A stretch of DNA of 64,000 nt, from contig NC_020173.2 in assembly GCF_000224145.3 (NCBI RefSeq), positions 3,198,577 through 3,262,576 on the forward strand, in the 5' to 3' direction. The translations under genes and the position numbers were made by a program. The notes under the pieces are model-generated. The model was not told where the DNA came from, searched no databases, and saw only the letters and a program-made list of their open reading frames with translations. This stretch comes from Ciona intestinalis. Lineage: Eukaryota; Chordata; Ascidiacea; Phlebobranchia; Cionidae. Positions within the stretch are counted from its first letter, which is position 1, and each line of letters opens with the position of its first letter. Positions 30,101-45,100 of the stretch are shown piece after piece.

Positions 30101-33100
30101 TGGATAATAAGGAGTCAATTATGTATGAACAACAAGAACAACTTGGAAGAAGAAGCCACCCATCTACCAAGTGGTTTAAAAATACGCAACAGACAACAAT
30201 CTAATGAATTGTCAATTATGTTCTGTAATAGATAAATATTTCAAATTGCCATCAGTGGTCTCTTATTGAAATTTTTTATTACAGATGGCAGCATGTAACG
30301 TAGCAGACACTACCCAACATTTCATGTCAGGATTTCAGTTTAAAATTCAATCCAACAGCGGTCGATACATCTCTTCAGGTTATCGATCTTCAGATGTTCC
30401 ACAGTTAACGGCGGCTGAAGCAAGGTTGAACATGGACTCAGACTGGAAGTAAGTTTTTAAAAAATCATAATTTAAATTTCTTACATTTAAAGTTAATGTG
30501 TCCAGCGCTATAGCACACCGGTCAAAAGCATCATTGTGGGTGTCTCTTACGTTTTTTTAAACATATAAGACTAGAGTAAAATTTTTAAAGAAATATTTTA
30601 ATTTATACTGGTGATTTTGTGGATTGATTTTCAGGTTACTATGAACAGCCAGACCTGCATTATTTAACGTGTTCAATTGCATAGTATTTTGTTTTAATTA
30701 AATTTTAGTAACTCAGTGAGAGTGCACTATATGTTGGGTGCAAAGGCCACACTTATTATCTATATCATGTTTTGGTAACTGTTGTTTTGCTGTTTAATTT
30801 CTGAATAACATAATCCATGCTATCGTTTCCAAGAGAAGTAAAAATTATGTTATATGTAACCCGTGTATAAATTAGAATCCATAAATAAATACTGGCCGGA
30901 ACTCCGGAAGGTGTTGGAGTAATTGTTATCAATGAACATATTTCTCAGGCTGTTGTTGACAAAAGTCTTATGTTTTTAGATTAGAAGACATGGCTGGTGC
31001 TGAAACAACCTTATACGGGGCTAGAAACGCAGATGGTTGTAAAGCTTACCAATTATCATCGGATGATATGGCCTCGACTTGCTCAGCAGGGCCACAGGTA
31101 ATGAAAAGTGTTATCTATAACATTAACCAATATGTAAATTATGTATGGTACACATCTTCAAATTAAAACTGACCAGAAAAACATTTTTATTCACCTAATG
31201 TGTCTTTGCTAAGCATTATATAAACCCAATAATGCTCCTATGTTAAATATATTTTGTATGAGCTTTTTAACATCCCTTGGGTCTGCTTTATTGGATTCAT
31301 AAAAAATGTTTTGTTTGGGTTCTATTCTATATGGGTGAGGTCGCGCAGTGTGGCACGATATAGGATCTAATAATTACAGATCGGGCCCATTACAGCTCGC
31401 CTCAATTGTATTATTAGTAATTGCTACATATATTTAAGCTGGTAATCTCTTTCAGGCTGCTGCCTTTGCTTGCACTGTGTCTTGTGATGCGGGTTACCAA
31501 CTAACTATTCCTGCACAAAGCAATATACAATGTTTGTCTGGTTCATGGGACATGGGTTCTGACCTTATGTGTGTATCCACCACACAACCATCCACCTCAT
31601 GCCATGCATATGATGCTACACTTATATCTGGAGCTACCTTATCCCCTGCTACATGTACTTCAGCAAGGTAGGACTAGTTGTTCAATTTAAAAAAATATTT
31701 GTATGGCTGATAAATTTGATACTCACATTTTGACAATGCATAAGTTTCAATGTATATAACTTTGTCCATAAGCGTGTAAATGTATTTCAACAAGAGAGGG
31801 CCAGATGTTTTTAGTTTATAGAGAAGGTTTTTAGGTCTCAGATAAGACTCAAATTGCATAATCTATTATTTCTAAACCTTTAACAGTCAGTTGCTCACGT
31901 CCTAAGGCATGAAATAATATTTGACCATTGCCCTTTTATAAAAAAATTGTAGTTTACCAAATTTGCTCTGTTTTTTTACTCACTGGTCACCGTATTGCAA
32001 CAACTGATCTTCAAAACAAAAGGCCATGGGCAAAAATCTGCTTGTGGCTTCCTGTAGCAAAAACTCTGGCCCCTTAAAGTTTTTACTTTGGCGAGTTTTT
32101 GTCATTCGATTTTTTCAGAAGTTGTTTCGTTTTTTAAAACTTTTGTGGTACCCATAGATCACATTTCAGCCTTTCTATCAATATAAAAAAAAATTAATTG
32201 ATGTGCCCTTTAATACATCTATCTAACTCTTGTTTTATATCGTATAGGAGCAATGCTGGAGTCTCATGTACAGCAACTTGTACCGATGCCCAACATTATG
32301 TTGATGGTCCATCTTCATTGACTTGCTTGACTAATGGAAAGTAAGCACAAAGCTGTGTAAAAGTTTCTATGTTAAAGCAGGCCACGGGACCTGTGATTTA
32401 TTGCCAAGGACCTAACTTCTAATTATCAATGTATTAAACTGATCACTCATTTATTACTCTTTAGTTTACTTTTATTAAAATGAAATTGAAATGTAATCTT
32501 AAAATAATTACACCTAAATGGCTTGTTTATCGTTAAGTGTAGCGACTACGTTTATTTTCTTCCATTTTAACGTAATTATATTTTTAACTGTAAGTGTGTT
32601 TTAACAACTGTTTTGTCACTATATCTTTTTTTAATAAAATCTAAATCTTGTAATTGAAGAGATAAATTAAGTTGTTATTATTATTTTACCAGGTGGTCAT
32701 CATATCAACCAACTATATGCAAACCTCACTGTAGTGCAATATCAGTGCCCAACTGTTTTGTCACTATATCTTTTTTTAATAAAATCTAAATCTTGTAATT
32801 GAAGAGATAAATTAAGTTGTTATTATTATTTTACCAGGTGGTCATCATATCAACCAACTATATGCAAACCTCACTGTAGTGCAATATCAGTGCCCATGAA
32901 CACCATGTTACTTGGCCCATCATCAGAATGTACAAGCGGCACTGCTGTTAGTGGTACTGTATGTCCATTTGGTTGCCCAGATGGATATGCATTGGTTGGG
33001 ATGCATATGCTTACTTGTTTAGATGGGGGGAAATGGGACAATTCTGTACCAATGTGCAAGAAAATGTAAGTATTTAGGTTTTGTGGTGGAAATAAGCAAC

Positions 33101-36100
33101 AAAGGTTTATGTAGTATCTGTATAATGTTAGTGTATGCATGAGTGCGTATATTCACATTAAGCATGAGGTTTAGTACCTACAAAATGTGTGTCTGATTTA
33201 TAAAATAACACCTATATTGTTACTTGACAGTGAGCATGAGGTGTATGAATACAGTCTGTGTGTCTGGTGTATAAAATAATATCTATGTTATAACTTGACA
33301 CCCATACTTTAACTCTGCAAACTCTGCAATAAACCTAAATTACATCACCACTCTATCCACAGTTGCCCCACAGTTAATAGTGAAGCTCTCACCATATCAG
33401 GATGTGCCACTGATGATGGTTTATACTTGGAAGGATCTGTGTGCTCATTATCATGTGCTACCGGCTACACACTATCTGTACCATCTAACACTATGGCATG
33501 CACTGACGCTGGTACATGGCAAGTTGATGGACCAGTGGAGTGTGTGAAAGCTTGTCCTTCTTTCCCATCTACATTAACAGTAAGTGGATGATGTTGAAAT
33601 ATAGGACCAACTGCCATAAAAAACCCATATAGAATATATAAAGAGGGTTTTATAATAAAAGGCTCTCAGAATAATTCAGACCTTGAACTTGTGTTTCCTT
33701 GGGCAAGACACTAAACAAGAATTGCTGCAACCCAGTGGTTCCCATACAAGAAAAATACGAAGTCCTATAAAAATAATTTATATATCTGTTTTTTTTTCAG
33801 AGAACTTTCTCTACGCATATTGGGTATAGTGTGTGTAATCATCTAGTATTATTTTTCTAAATAAAAACAGAATGAAATATTTTTCTTAACACATTCATCT
33901 ATTCTCCCTTACAGAGCACGCCATCTGCATGTTCCTCTGGTCCCTCCACCCCGGGCACCATGTGTACATTATCGTGTGCCACTGGTTCACTGGTGGTTGG
34001 TAACGAAGTGGTAGCATCGGTTGATCGTATATGTGATGATGATAGAATGTGGCAAGGACCCTTTGCTTACTGCATTAACTCATGCCCACCTTTGACCACT
34101 GAAGGTAAAAGTGTTAAAATGTTGGGCGTTTTTGTTAATGGCCTACTAGGTGTGGCGACCACGATTCTTTCATCTAATAATATAGTAGGGTGGGGGAAGA
34201 TGGTTAATTGATTAAAACTTGATCAAGATATTTGGATATCCTGTGCTAAGGGTGTCCCATCTTCCCCCACCCTACTATATGTAATAATATGCTAACTATA
34301 AGCTTGTTTTAACAAATGTGCTTCATTCTGTCTCTTCATTACTTTCCATTTCTCAATGTTTGCTACTGTAATCAAAGAGACAAATAACATATATTATTAA
34401 ATTACATTTTCTTCATATAAAATAATAACAATTTCATTACCTGCCATTATAAATGCAACCTCTATCCTAATAAAACATTTTATTATGATTGTTACACCCT
34501 AGATGCTGCAACAAGTGGATACTACGAACCCTCATCATGTTCTAGTGGTGCCCAACCTCCAGGCACAAGATGCCAACTTATGTGCCAGGGACAGAACAAA
34601 GTGACCGGCGGTGGCGCGTGGCGTATGTGCGCGAATAATGGCACTTGGCTACCGGATGTTACACACTCCAACCTCGGCTCGTGTGCCCCAACCTGCCAGC
34701 CACTACCCAAGCCACAAGGAGGCAGTGTAACCCCACAAACTTGTCTTGACGGCAATGTAGAACTTGGTGAGAACTTTTGTCAATTAGTTTAACAATTTTT
34801 TACAGAAACTATTTTACCAAGCTTTTAATTTGACCTGAATTTTTTGTGGCAAGTAAGTGCTTAAAAAATCCTAAAATTAAGCATGGCAAATACCATTTAC
34901 CTTAATGTACTGTTTAAATAAGTTTTGTTGCTAATTTCCTTTTGTTCGTTGTTTTAAATTATTCTGATCTTGTTACTGTATTGGAAGAAATGAATAAATG
35001 AATGTAACTTGCTTTATCCCAGCGTTGCGAGAAAACGACATTTTAAAAGCGTTGTTGCAACACAGGTGTTTTGTTTTATACATCTCATTCCGCTTACAAC
35101 TCATTAATGACCACCCGGTTGGTAGCAGCGTATGTTTTATTGTGTTTCTGGTGTATAAGAAGACACTCATATTATAACTAGACAGTGAGCATTATGTGTA
35201 TTAATAGTTAATATTATGTGTGTCTGGTGTATAAGAAAACTGGAGTTTTAACTCGATTTTAACCCATTTTCCCCAAGGTACTGAATGTGTGATAAGTTGC
35301 CCACCCCACATGGATAGAGTTGGCTCAGGTATTCGTAAATGCATGGGTACCGATGAGGTAGGTGCAGATGAAGGGGGGTGGTCAGGTGAAACCGATTCTA
35401 GATGTGTGGCAAGATGTCCACCACTAACACTCGACCCAAACAACTTTGTATTTCCGCGAGAATGCGAATACAGGTTAGTGTGTGTGGGTGGTGTGGTTAG
35501 ATTATTGGGATTTTTAGGTGTCTGTTTTTTAGTAGAACGCTTTTCTGTTAAAACTCGACAGTGAGCATGATTTAAAAAATGTGAATACATGTTAGTTTAT
35601 GTGGTTGAGTTTTTATGATAATAAAGATGTTGTTTAGAAGATGCTATGAATGCATTGGTTGTGGAGGTTTTTGAGTGTAATGTTTTATTTTTTAAATGAA
35701 GCTAATGGTTTGTGTATAACAAGACATTCAAGTTATGTTTTCACTTTCCATGGCCAGTGTGGGGTGTTTAAACACGGAATGTTTGTAGTGTATAAAATCT
35801 TGTTGTAACTTGACAGTGAGCATGAGGTGTATGGATACACCATATGTGTCTGTTTTATAAAAAAAAACCTGTTATAACTCTTCAATGAGCAAAAGCTGCA
35901 TAAATTAACAATATCCTTTAATCCATTTCTAACACACAATATCCACTACAGTTCAATGGTGGAAGGCCAGCACTGTGTGTTTGAATGTCATAAAGGACTA
36001 GCATTGATAGGAGCAAGTACACTGACATGCACTGAGAAAGGAGAATGGGATAATGTGATGCCACAATGTCAACATGCTTGCCCTTCTTTGGATGTAAGTG

Positions 36101-39100
36101 TGATAACTTTGTGTTATTCCAACCCAGCAGATTCTAATTCTAACTTGTTTTTAACATGTTTTTTTTTCAAAAAACAATTATGATTATATTATATATGGTA
36201 TGTTATCTTATAAAATGTACATAGCTTTATATACATATAAATACACCATGCCAACTTTTTTATGTGCCATTTACATTATACATTACTGATTATAATACAA
36301 CCAAATACAACCACACACACTTACATATACCTTTACACATTTTACACTAATCTGTACACTTGTATATTATAAACACTTACAAAACACATCCTATTCTAGT
36401 TTTCAACTAACTATATTGGCAAAAGAAGTCACTATCAAGTACACATATACACAACAATGACAACATTTATATAAACACCACACAAAATATGCTAGTAAAT
36501 GCTACATTTTTACACATTATTTCATCTTGTAGGTCACAAATGGTGAAATATTTTGTTCAACTGAGTCTGCTCAACCAATAGCGGAACTCGGTTATGTGCA
36601 TGAGGTCGGCACGAAATGTTTGTTTGTTTGCGACCAAGGTGAGTCCTAGCCTGATGCAGAATATTCTATAATTATTGTATCAGCAAAAAATTTACAAAAT
36701 ATGTAACATACAAAAATTACTCTTTTTATTCTTGATATTTTTTTATTTTTATTTATAGCCTGTTTCAATTACTGCTACTTGGCCTTTAGTTCCTATATAT
36801 TCAAGGCTTTTATTTAATGCTTTATTATTAATGAAATAAATGTATATATACTGTTGCTGCCAGGCAAATTTGGTCCTGTTTTGTATTTTGAGCCTTCTGG
36901 CAAAATTTTGGCCATGGAACCCTTTTTATTGAGTATAGTTTAACTCTGATAAATTAGTGAGCCTAATTTTAGTGAAAGAGCCAAAATACAAATAAATGTA
37001 TGTTTTATAGCATTCTTAAATGAATAACCCGTAATAACAAATAAACAATTCTGCCCACCCCAGGTTTCACGACCCTCACACCCAATGAAATAACCTGCCT
37101 GCCAACTGGTGTGTGGTCACCTATACCATACTGTAGAGTTGTGGAGGACGTGTTTTCAATTTTACAAAAGATAGAAGACAACACGAAGTGTCTTGTATCC
37201 CAGATGACCAATATGGCCTATGTGTTGAACTATGTTCATTCTGCAGAGGATTGTGAGGCAGCGGGTAACAATGCAATGTAAGTGATGTAACAAAGGCCTT
37301 CGTGACACACAGTTCACTGTGTTGGTATACTTTTAATTTAACTTTAAAGGTTTATAGCAAAAAAAAAACTTTATTGTATTTCAAGTGTGGATAAACTTTT
37401 TACTCCGAAGCTAAGTTTTTATTAAATTAACACATGTGTAATTCATTCACTAGATAATAGGAAATGTATAGCTGAAATAAGATCACGTTAATACAAATAT
37501 TTCTAGTACGACAAAGTAGTTATAATGACACTATTGTACTAATGCACATTATGCAAATGACCAATGCATCTCATGACCACTTGTTAGTTACAACTTACAA
37601 GTATGCATTTGACATATAGTAGGGTGGAAAAAGACGCAGCACCTTTAGCGCAAACTATTTACCATTTAATCCTGATCATATTTTAAACAAACTTAACTAC
37701 GGCCCATGCGAGTTGTAAGGATGCGGTTTTCACTCTTTGATTGTTCTTTGTTTACTACCAAATGGGACAAGAAAATAGAATGAAAAGATGCCCCATCTCC
37801 CCCACATTACTATATATAAGTTAAAATGATGTTTTTACACTGCAGGTGGTTATGGCATGGAGATTACAACATACAACATGCACAAACTGGATTATGTCTT
37901 GCTGCTCAGATTGACAGAGTTGAATCAATCATTGAATTAAGTGATTGTGATGTCAAGAATCAACTACAACACTGGGATTGTGATGTCAACAAACCATTTA
38001 GGATATTACTGAAGGTGAACAGTTTTGTTTGATTTTAGTTTAAACCTAAAAGGGTATTTTTAACCCAGTGGTCACTAATGGGTTGTCTAAACTGTGAGCG
38101 ATAACAAAAGGCCCTGTATTCAAGGATGAAAAATTTAATATTTATACAACCTTGATTTTCCATTCAGAACACAATTCTTGGTATAGACTCAACTTATGAT
38201 GGTTTGGGACCCATTCTGACAAAATGGACCCATGCTAATTCATACTGGGTCACATTTAACAGTGAGCTTGAAACTACAGCTTCAATATGCTCATTCAAAG
38301 CAGTAAGTTATATATATTCTCGTGTTTTTTTTTTTTTAACCTAGTGACTGAATGGTAAATATATGAGAATAACTATATAGTAGGGTGGAGAAAATGGGAC
38401 ATCTTTTTATTCTATTTTCTCGTTCCAATTTATAGTAAACAAAGAAGATTCAAAGAACTATGAAATGGTATCCTCACGACCCCCATAGAACGTTGTTATT
38501 TGTTTAAAATATTTATAGTCATTATAATCTATCACTACAATTGTATAGCATTGTATAAATGGGTTGCTATAACTAAATGAGTTGTTATTACAGAGTGGTA
38601 CATGCCCTGGTATAACAATCCCTGGTATTACGGCCACACCAGCTGTATGTATGAGCAGTAGTGTTCAGATCTGGCAGAAATGTGCAATGACATGCGCAGG
38701 TGGAACTTATATGACAGGCAAGTAGAGCAGTTATTACCATATCTTTATTTTATGTTAGTATGTCCCCTTTTATACTGTGTGTCAGTATGCAGAACTAATA
38801 GGCTTTTTAAAAATGAACCACCATACTATACTATATAGTGACTACTGACTATATTATTTAATCCTGTTATTATGTTTTGTGTGTCTTTGGGCTTAGAGAA
38901 AGATTTTTTACTTTGTTGTTAAGTCTCTATACAAACAAGCAGGGCCAAACTATGCACTATTAACCCCTTTTTCTTTTTTTTTCTATGTTTAACGCCATAC
39001 ATGTAACTGCATTTTAACAATATCACCTAAGATTTTGTTAAAATTTAAAAAAATTGTCTATGGCAGCCCTATGCCTACCACAGTATAATAATAATATTTA

Positions 39101-42100
39101 AATCTTCCAATACCTCAGGTGTTGGTTCAACAGAGTGTTTACCCACTGGTGTGTGGAAGAATATAGAGAGTGTACGATGTGCGAAGAAATGCCCACCCCT
39201 TGTTGCTACTGGAGGGAAACAATTCACTCCTGCCAGGTAAGTTATTTGTATTGTTTATTTCAAATTTTCCAACTCTAAAGTAAATCCTAGGTCCTCTAGA
39301 GATGTTTTTTTGCAAATGTAGTTTACCTTATCCATCTTACACAGGTGTACAGAACAAAATATGGACGAATTATCCACATGTAAAATGACTTGTTTAGCCG
39401 GTAACAAACTTTCAAACGGTGAGAATGAGGTTTCTATGGTGTGTGAGGATGGCGCTTGGACGGGTGGCAATGTCAACTGCATGGCAGATTGTGCTACAAC
39501 CCCACCTGCCCCACTGCATGGATCTGTGGCTTGCAATCAAGGGGTAAGAATAGTTGGATTCTAGAGATTTTTAATCGCTGGGAACTGGGAAAGCCATGTA
39601 GCTATTTTGAATAAGTTTTTCATGCGTTTTATTTTAAAAAAATTAATAGAGAATTAGAAACACCAGCAAAGTTACATATGTGGTAACTTGTATGCAGGCA
39701 TGGGGTGTATAAACAGAACATCTATGTTATAACACCTCTTGTTGTCCTGTCACCCAAGGATAAATAAGTTACATTTAGTCATTCTACCATCTCTGCTATG
39801 TACTAAATTTATTACTATGATATATTCTATGTGGGTGAGGTCCTACAGCGTAACATGCCATGGAACTGAAATTAAGTCAGGATTGCCCCATTACCCTCAC
39901 TGTAATATAAGGACTACTGCATGTTTACAATTGCTAACCTGTTACTTTGAACATAATTTCTTACAAACAGACATGCACAGTATCATGCAACCCGGGGTAC
40001 GCACTATCAGGTAGTAACACTATAACATGCGTGGATGGATCATTCAGTGCAGCTGTTGGTACATGCACAGGTAACTATATCCAAACCATGCAATTTACTA
40101 ACGTGTCTAATAAATGCCTAGGAGCTGTACTAACTGCATAGGTGTCGAAGTCCCAGGAAACTAATTTCTTGGGTTGAAATGTTTGCTGACGGTACTTGTT
40201 TATTAAAAAATGAAAGTAACAAGTTACATCAGTTATTTTGAATGCGACGATTGCCCTTGCTTTATTGGAAATTTATTCCAGGAGAAAACCTGGTCTACAT
40301 ATATTAAGTGCCACATAAATAATTTAGCTTTTCAGTACAACTCTATTGCTTTTGCTGAACTGCTACATAAAACATCCTTTTGGTAATAATCAAGTACTTT
40401 GGAAAAACTTAGCATGGTATATAAACTCTTGACAGTCTTTAACTTTTCCACATATAATCTCAACTAAACTTATTCAATTTATCTCCCCAGCTGAACTTCA
40501 GTTCAAGATCAAATCATCGACCACTGACCAGTGTGTGGCGGTTGTAGGAGGTGGGGATGTTCCAATGACAACTAAAGTTACTTGTGATAAGAACAACAAG
40601 AACCAATATTGGAAATGGAGCAATGGAATGTTACAACATATTAACACAGGTGAGATATATAGGGGCACATCGCAATGGTAGTTTTTTCCCACCTAGTGGT
40701 CACTTACATATTGTCTAAATTGTCAGCCATGCAAAATCAATTTAAAAAATAATAATATTACCCACAAAGTTACATAAATAGTAACTATTAAGCGGCCATA
40801 AGGTGTATGAAACAGAACACCAGTGTTGTAACAATTTCCCCACCACCTAAAAATAAACAAGTTCCATCCATTCATACCAACTTATTCTTCACAGGCATGT
40901 GTTTAAATGCTTCATCAACTGGGGATTGGGTTTCTGCTACAGCAGCCACTTGTAATATGGATGATTCCCAACTATTCAAGTGTGGTTCCAATCCTTATAA
41001 TATTGTGCTTACTGGTGCAGCTACTTATAGGTGAGTTTTTAGTTTATATCTGGCGCAGTAGCACAGTTGGTTAACACTTGCCTGTAATCCAATGGGGTCT
41101 TCGCTGCTACCATTGTGAGCGTATGTGTCCTTGATTAAGACACCTAACAGCAATTGCTCCAACCCAGTGGTCACTAATGGGTCGTCTAAAATTTTTGTTC
41201 CCATTGAGCGCCATGTTGTAGGATCTCACTTACGTAGAATAGGAAGTATGTCGTATGTTGGTGTTATAATCAAAACCTACACCAATCTGTTTTTGTGGCA
41301 TCTACATTGCTGACACTTTTAAAGATTTGCAAATCATTAAAACAGCTTGCTTTTCCACAATATTCATATTTCACTGAACTTTGTTTTTTAGTTTTTATGT
41401 TATTTTGAACCACTCATTTTATTATTTTTAGACTTGATCTTGGTAATGCATTGGGGGATTCACCCATCGTCTCAACCAATGGTCCTCAAACATCAAGCAA
41501 CAACTGGGTAGGAGTTGATCAGAATGATCAAACTGGGACGTTGTGTTCGTTTAAAACATCTGGTAAGTTATAATGTTAGTTCATAAAACTCACCTCGCAG
41601 CAACATAATTGTGGTAAAAGCGGAACCTAACATTGCAATTTTGCTGCATTCTTGTTTTTAAAAATGCAGTATTATATTCAAGAGTATAATATATGTATTT
41701 TAAGAGGTATTGCAATAACTTAATACAGATGTTACATCAGTAATCACAGTTACATTTGCTTTTAATACTTTGTATAACTTCTACCCTACTTTGTGTATCT
41801 GTCAGCATACAGCTATGAGATATCTTACTCTCAATATAAGGATGATGGAGTTGACATATCAGATTTTCTTATGGCAAATTCATGCATCGGTTAAAATGTC
41901 ACAATAAATATGTAAAAAAGTGCAAAACTTTTTAAATCCAGGGGAGGCATGGATAGTTAAGCACCCACTGTAATGTGAAACAAATCTAACAATTATTGCA
42001 ATTTCAGGGTTGGCCTGTCCACCCTGCCACCCCAGAGTTTAATGCCTAAAATACTTAGTTTTCCATTTTAATACAATCCCTTTTTTTTTCAGCCACTTGC

Positions 42101-45100
42101 TCTGGTTTGGTTGTTGGGCCAGCTGCTTCTGTGACATCACAATGCGCATTGGATTCAATAGTCGGGTCACAATGTCCAGTCACATGCAATGCAGGATATA
42201 CACTTGTACCTGCTGCTAATACACTAACATGTCTGGCTAGTGGGGTCTGGGATAATGCTGTACCTTCTTGTGTGGCTAATGTAAGTACAGATTTAATTAT
42301 ACTTTAAATCTTGCATTATATATAAATATTTTTGTTTTTACGTTATTTACAGTCTAATATACATAGAACAAAAGTCATGTCTGCTTATTCACACGCTGTA
42401 ATTGCTTCGGCAACTTAACTGTGAGCATTGGTTTAAAACTATGGATAAGTCACTCACCCACGAAGATATAAATGAAATTCATGTCTGCCCATTCACACAC
42501 TGCCATAACTTCAGTAATTGTTCTTAAAGTTAGTCTTATCCTTGCCATCGTAAATATCCTGCATAACAGCTCCCAAAGTAGGGTTTGGTAAGAAAGTACA
42601 TTTTCCTACTTTTCTCGTCCCATTTTGTAGTAAACAAAAAATATTCACAGAAATATACATATACCCGTATCCTCATGGCTTTAAAAGAGCGTTGTTAACT
42701 GATAAAAACAATTTGAAAATATGGGATATAGGTATTAACGGTATCCCATCTCACCCCGCAGTACTATATATTATATAAACTTACTCTTTTCAGCTTCCAT
42801 CCGAAGGTACCTGTAACCCATTTGTTCTGACTGTTGGGTTAGAGGTCACGCCCTCACAATGTTCCACTGGTGTTACGTTAAACAGGGGTACACTATGTAT
42901 GTTCTCATGCTTACCTGGGTATTATATGACACAAGGCACTCCATCAGCTTACTGCACTGGAGTTACCAATTTATGGACAGGCACAGTGCCCCAGTGTAAA
43001 CGTGAGTTGAAATATTCATATACTTTTGATTATAAATTTGCCGAATTATGTTGTTTTTTAAAAAAATACTGTAGTCGCTACAAAGTACATGTCTGTAGTT
43101 TTCAATTTTTTTACCTAGACTACATTTTTGTCTTTAAAATCTTAGATTTGAAGAAGTCATGCCTCTTTGTAAAACCTATATAGAATAAAATATCTTTGTA
43201 CAAATTATTGTTTGGTAATGGACCAACTGAACTAAATCCCAGGTCCCATGTCATGCTTTACTGTATGCCCCAGCACCCACACAGAACATAATGTAAAGTT
43301 ACGAACATTCAATCGTGTTTAAAAAACGCAACTCAATATGAGTAAATTTATACTGTATTATCTGTATTGCAGCCACGCTTTTATTGGATACTTTACTTTT
43401 ACCCAAGTAGATTTTACTCATAATATATTTAAACCACTGTCGTTTTGCAGCTAATTTCCCTTTTTCTCATGTTTTAATTATTTATTAATATAGTAGGGTT
43501 GGGAAAGATTGGACACCTTTTTATTCTATTTTCTCGTCACTTTTGGTAGCAAACAAATAGTATTCAAAGAGTTATAAACCTGTATCCTCACGACTCCTAT
43601 AGACCGCTGTTAATTGTTTAAAGTACGATTGGGATATTTGGATATTATGTGCTAAAGGTGTCCCATCTTACCCTACAGTACTACATGATCTTCGTTACTA
43701 TTAACACTTATGTTATTCCGTCCAACACAGCATTCTGCCTTGGTCTTCCCCTTGCCCCTACCTCCTACTTTACCCCAGCCACTTGTGGTGCATTGCAAGT
43801 GACCAGTGGCACAACTTGCACGTCTACATGTGCACAAGGAAGTGTCACAAGTGCAGGAATCACCACAAATGCACGAACATGCGCAGACGATGGAACATGG
43901 TCAGGAATGGATGAACCTTGCATGGGTGCGTTATATTGTCTTATTATTTTTTAACAAAAACCTTAGTTTACTTTTTTAGGGGGATTACTTTTTAAGTTTT
44001 GTTTTTGCGATACTTTTTAAATTGGGACCAGAGTTACAACACATTATCACAGTTACTCTAACTACGTTTTAATTAGAAACACGTCAATCTGTTTAAATAT
44101 AAGTTATCATTTTTGCTATGTGACAATAAGATGTAATAAATTATTTTCCCTGTTTTTAATAATTTAAACTAGCTAGTTTTTACCAAGATCTAAACTTTTG
44201 TAGATGATTATGATTTTAATAGTAATAAGATTTTAACACTGTAGTGGCTGTCCTTTACAAGTTTACACACCCAAACTGTACTACTGTAGTACATATTTAA
44301 CAGATCAATATGCTCTTCTGATTAACTACGTCGAATTTTCTTAATTTTGTTGCAACAATTTGAGAGATATTAAGTGGTGGCTTTATTTACATTACAAAAA
44401 AGTTTTAATTTTTCCATTTCTTTCAGTTGGTTGCAGTTTACAAGGCGCTACAACTGATGCTAGTTTGGTTACAAGTGGTAGTAAGATGGCTATCTCATCA
44501 TTGTCTTGTGTATCTGATGTAAAAGCTCCTGGTACAAGTTGTACATTAACCTGCCCAGCTGACTATGTATTGGTGGATGGGGAAGCTACAATGAAGTGCA
44601 TGGATGGGGGGAACTGGGATGGACCTATGCCAAGGTAATGTTATTATGGTTATAGAGAAGTCTTGCTATATCAAACAACTGTATCTTATATGGTAATTGA
44701 GGACACTCTGACCTACATTCCAGTTGGCTTGCCTTGCTGTATGATTTACTGTGATAATGTGTCAAAGTTTGTAATGTATCCTACTATAGATGTTATTAAG
44801 TATCAATTTACACAGGTGTATACCGCAATTTAAATGCCCACAAGTTACAAGCATGGGAGCTGAACCTGTTGAATACGAACCCATGATGGGAACTGCAGTA
44901 GTAGCTGGTACAACTGCTACATTAACTTGTTTACCAGGTTAGTCGGTTTGTTACTTCTTATAAATGAATGTAACTTTTTATTCTCACATAGCAGAGTGAC
45001 GGCAGTGGTTATAACATACGTGTTTTGTTCCATACACCTCATGCCTACTTGTTAGTTTTTGTAATGTCAATGTCTAACTCTGTGAACTTTTTCTGTAATG

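Noticed and set aside
32693..32750. First copy of the exon 21 start as a coding exon
   Set aside because: No donor follows and reading on meets a stop. The second copy gives the continuous frame.
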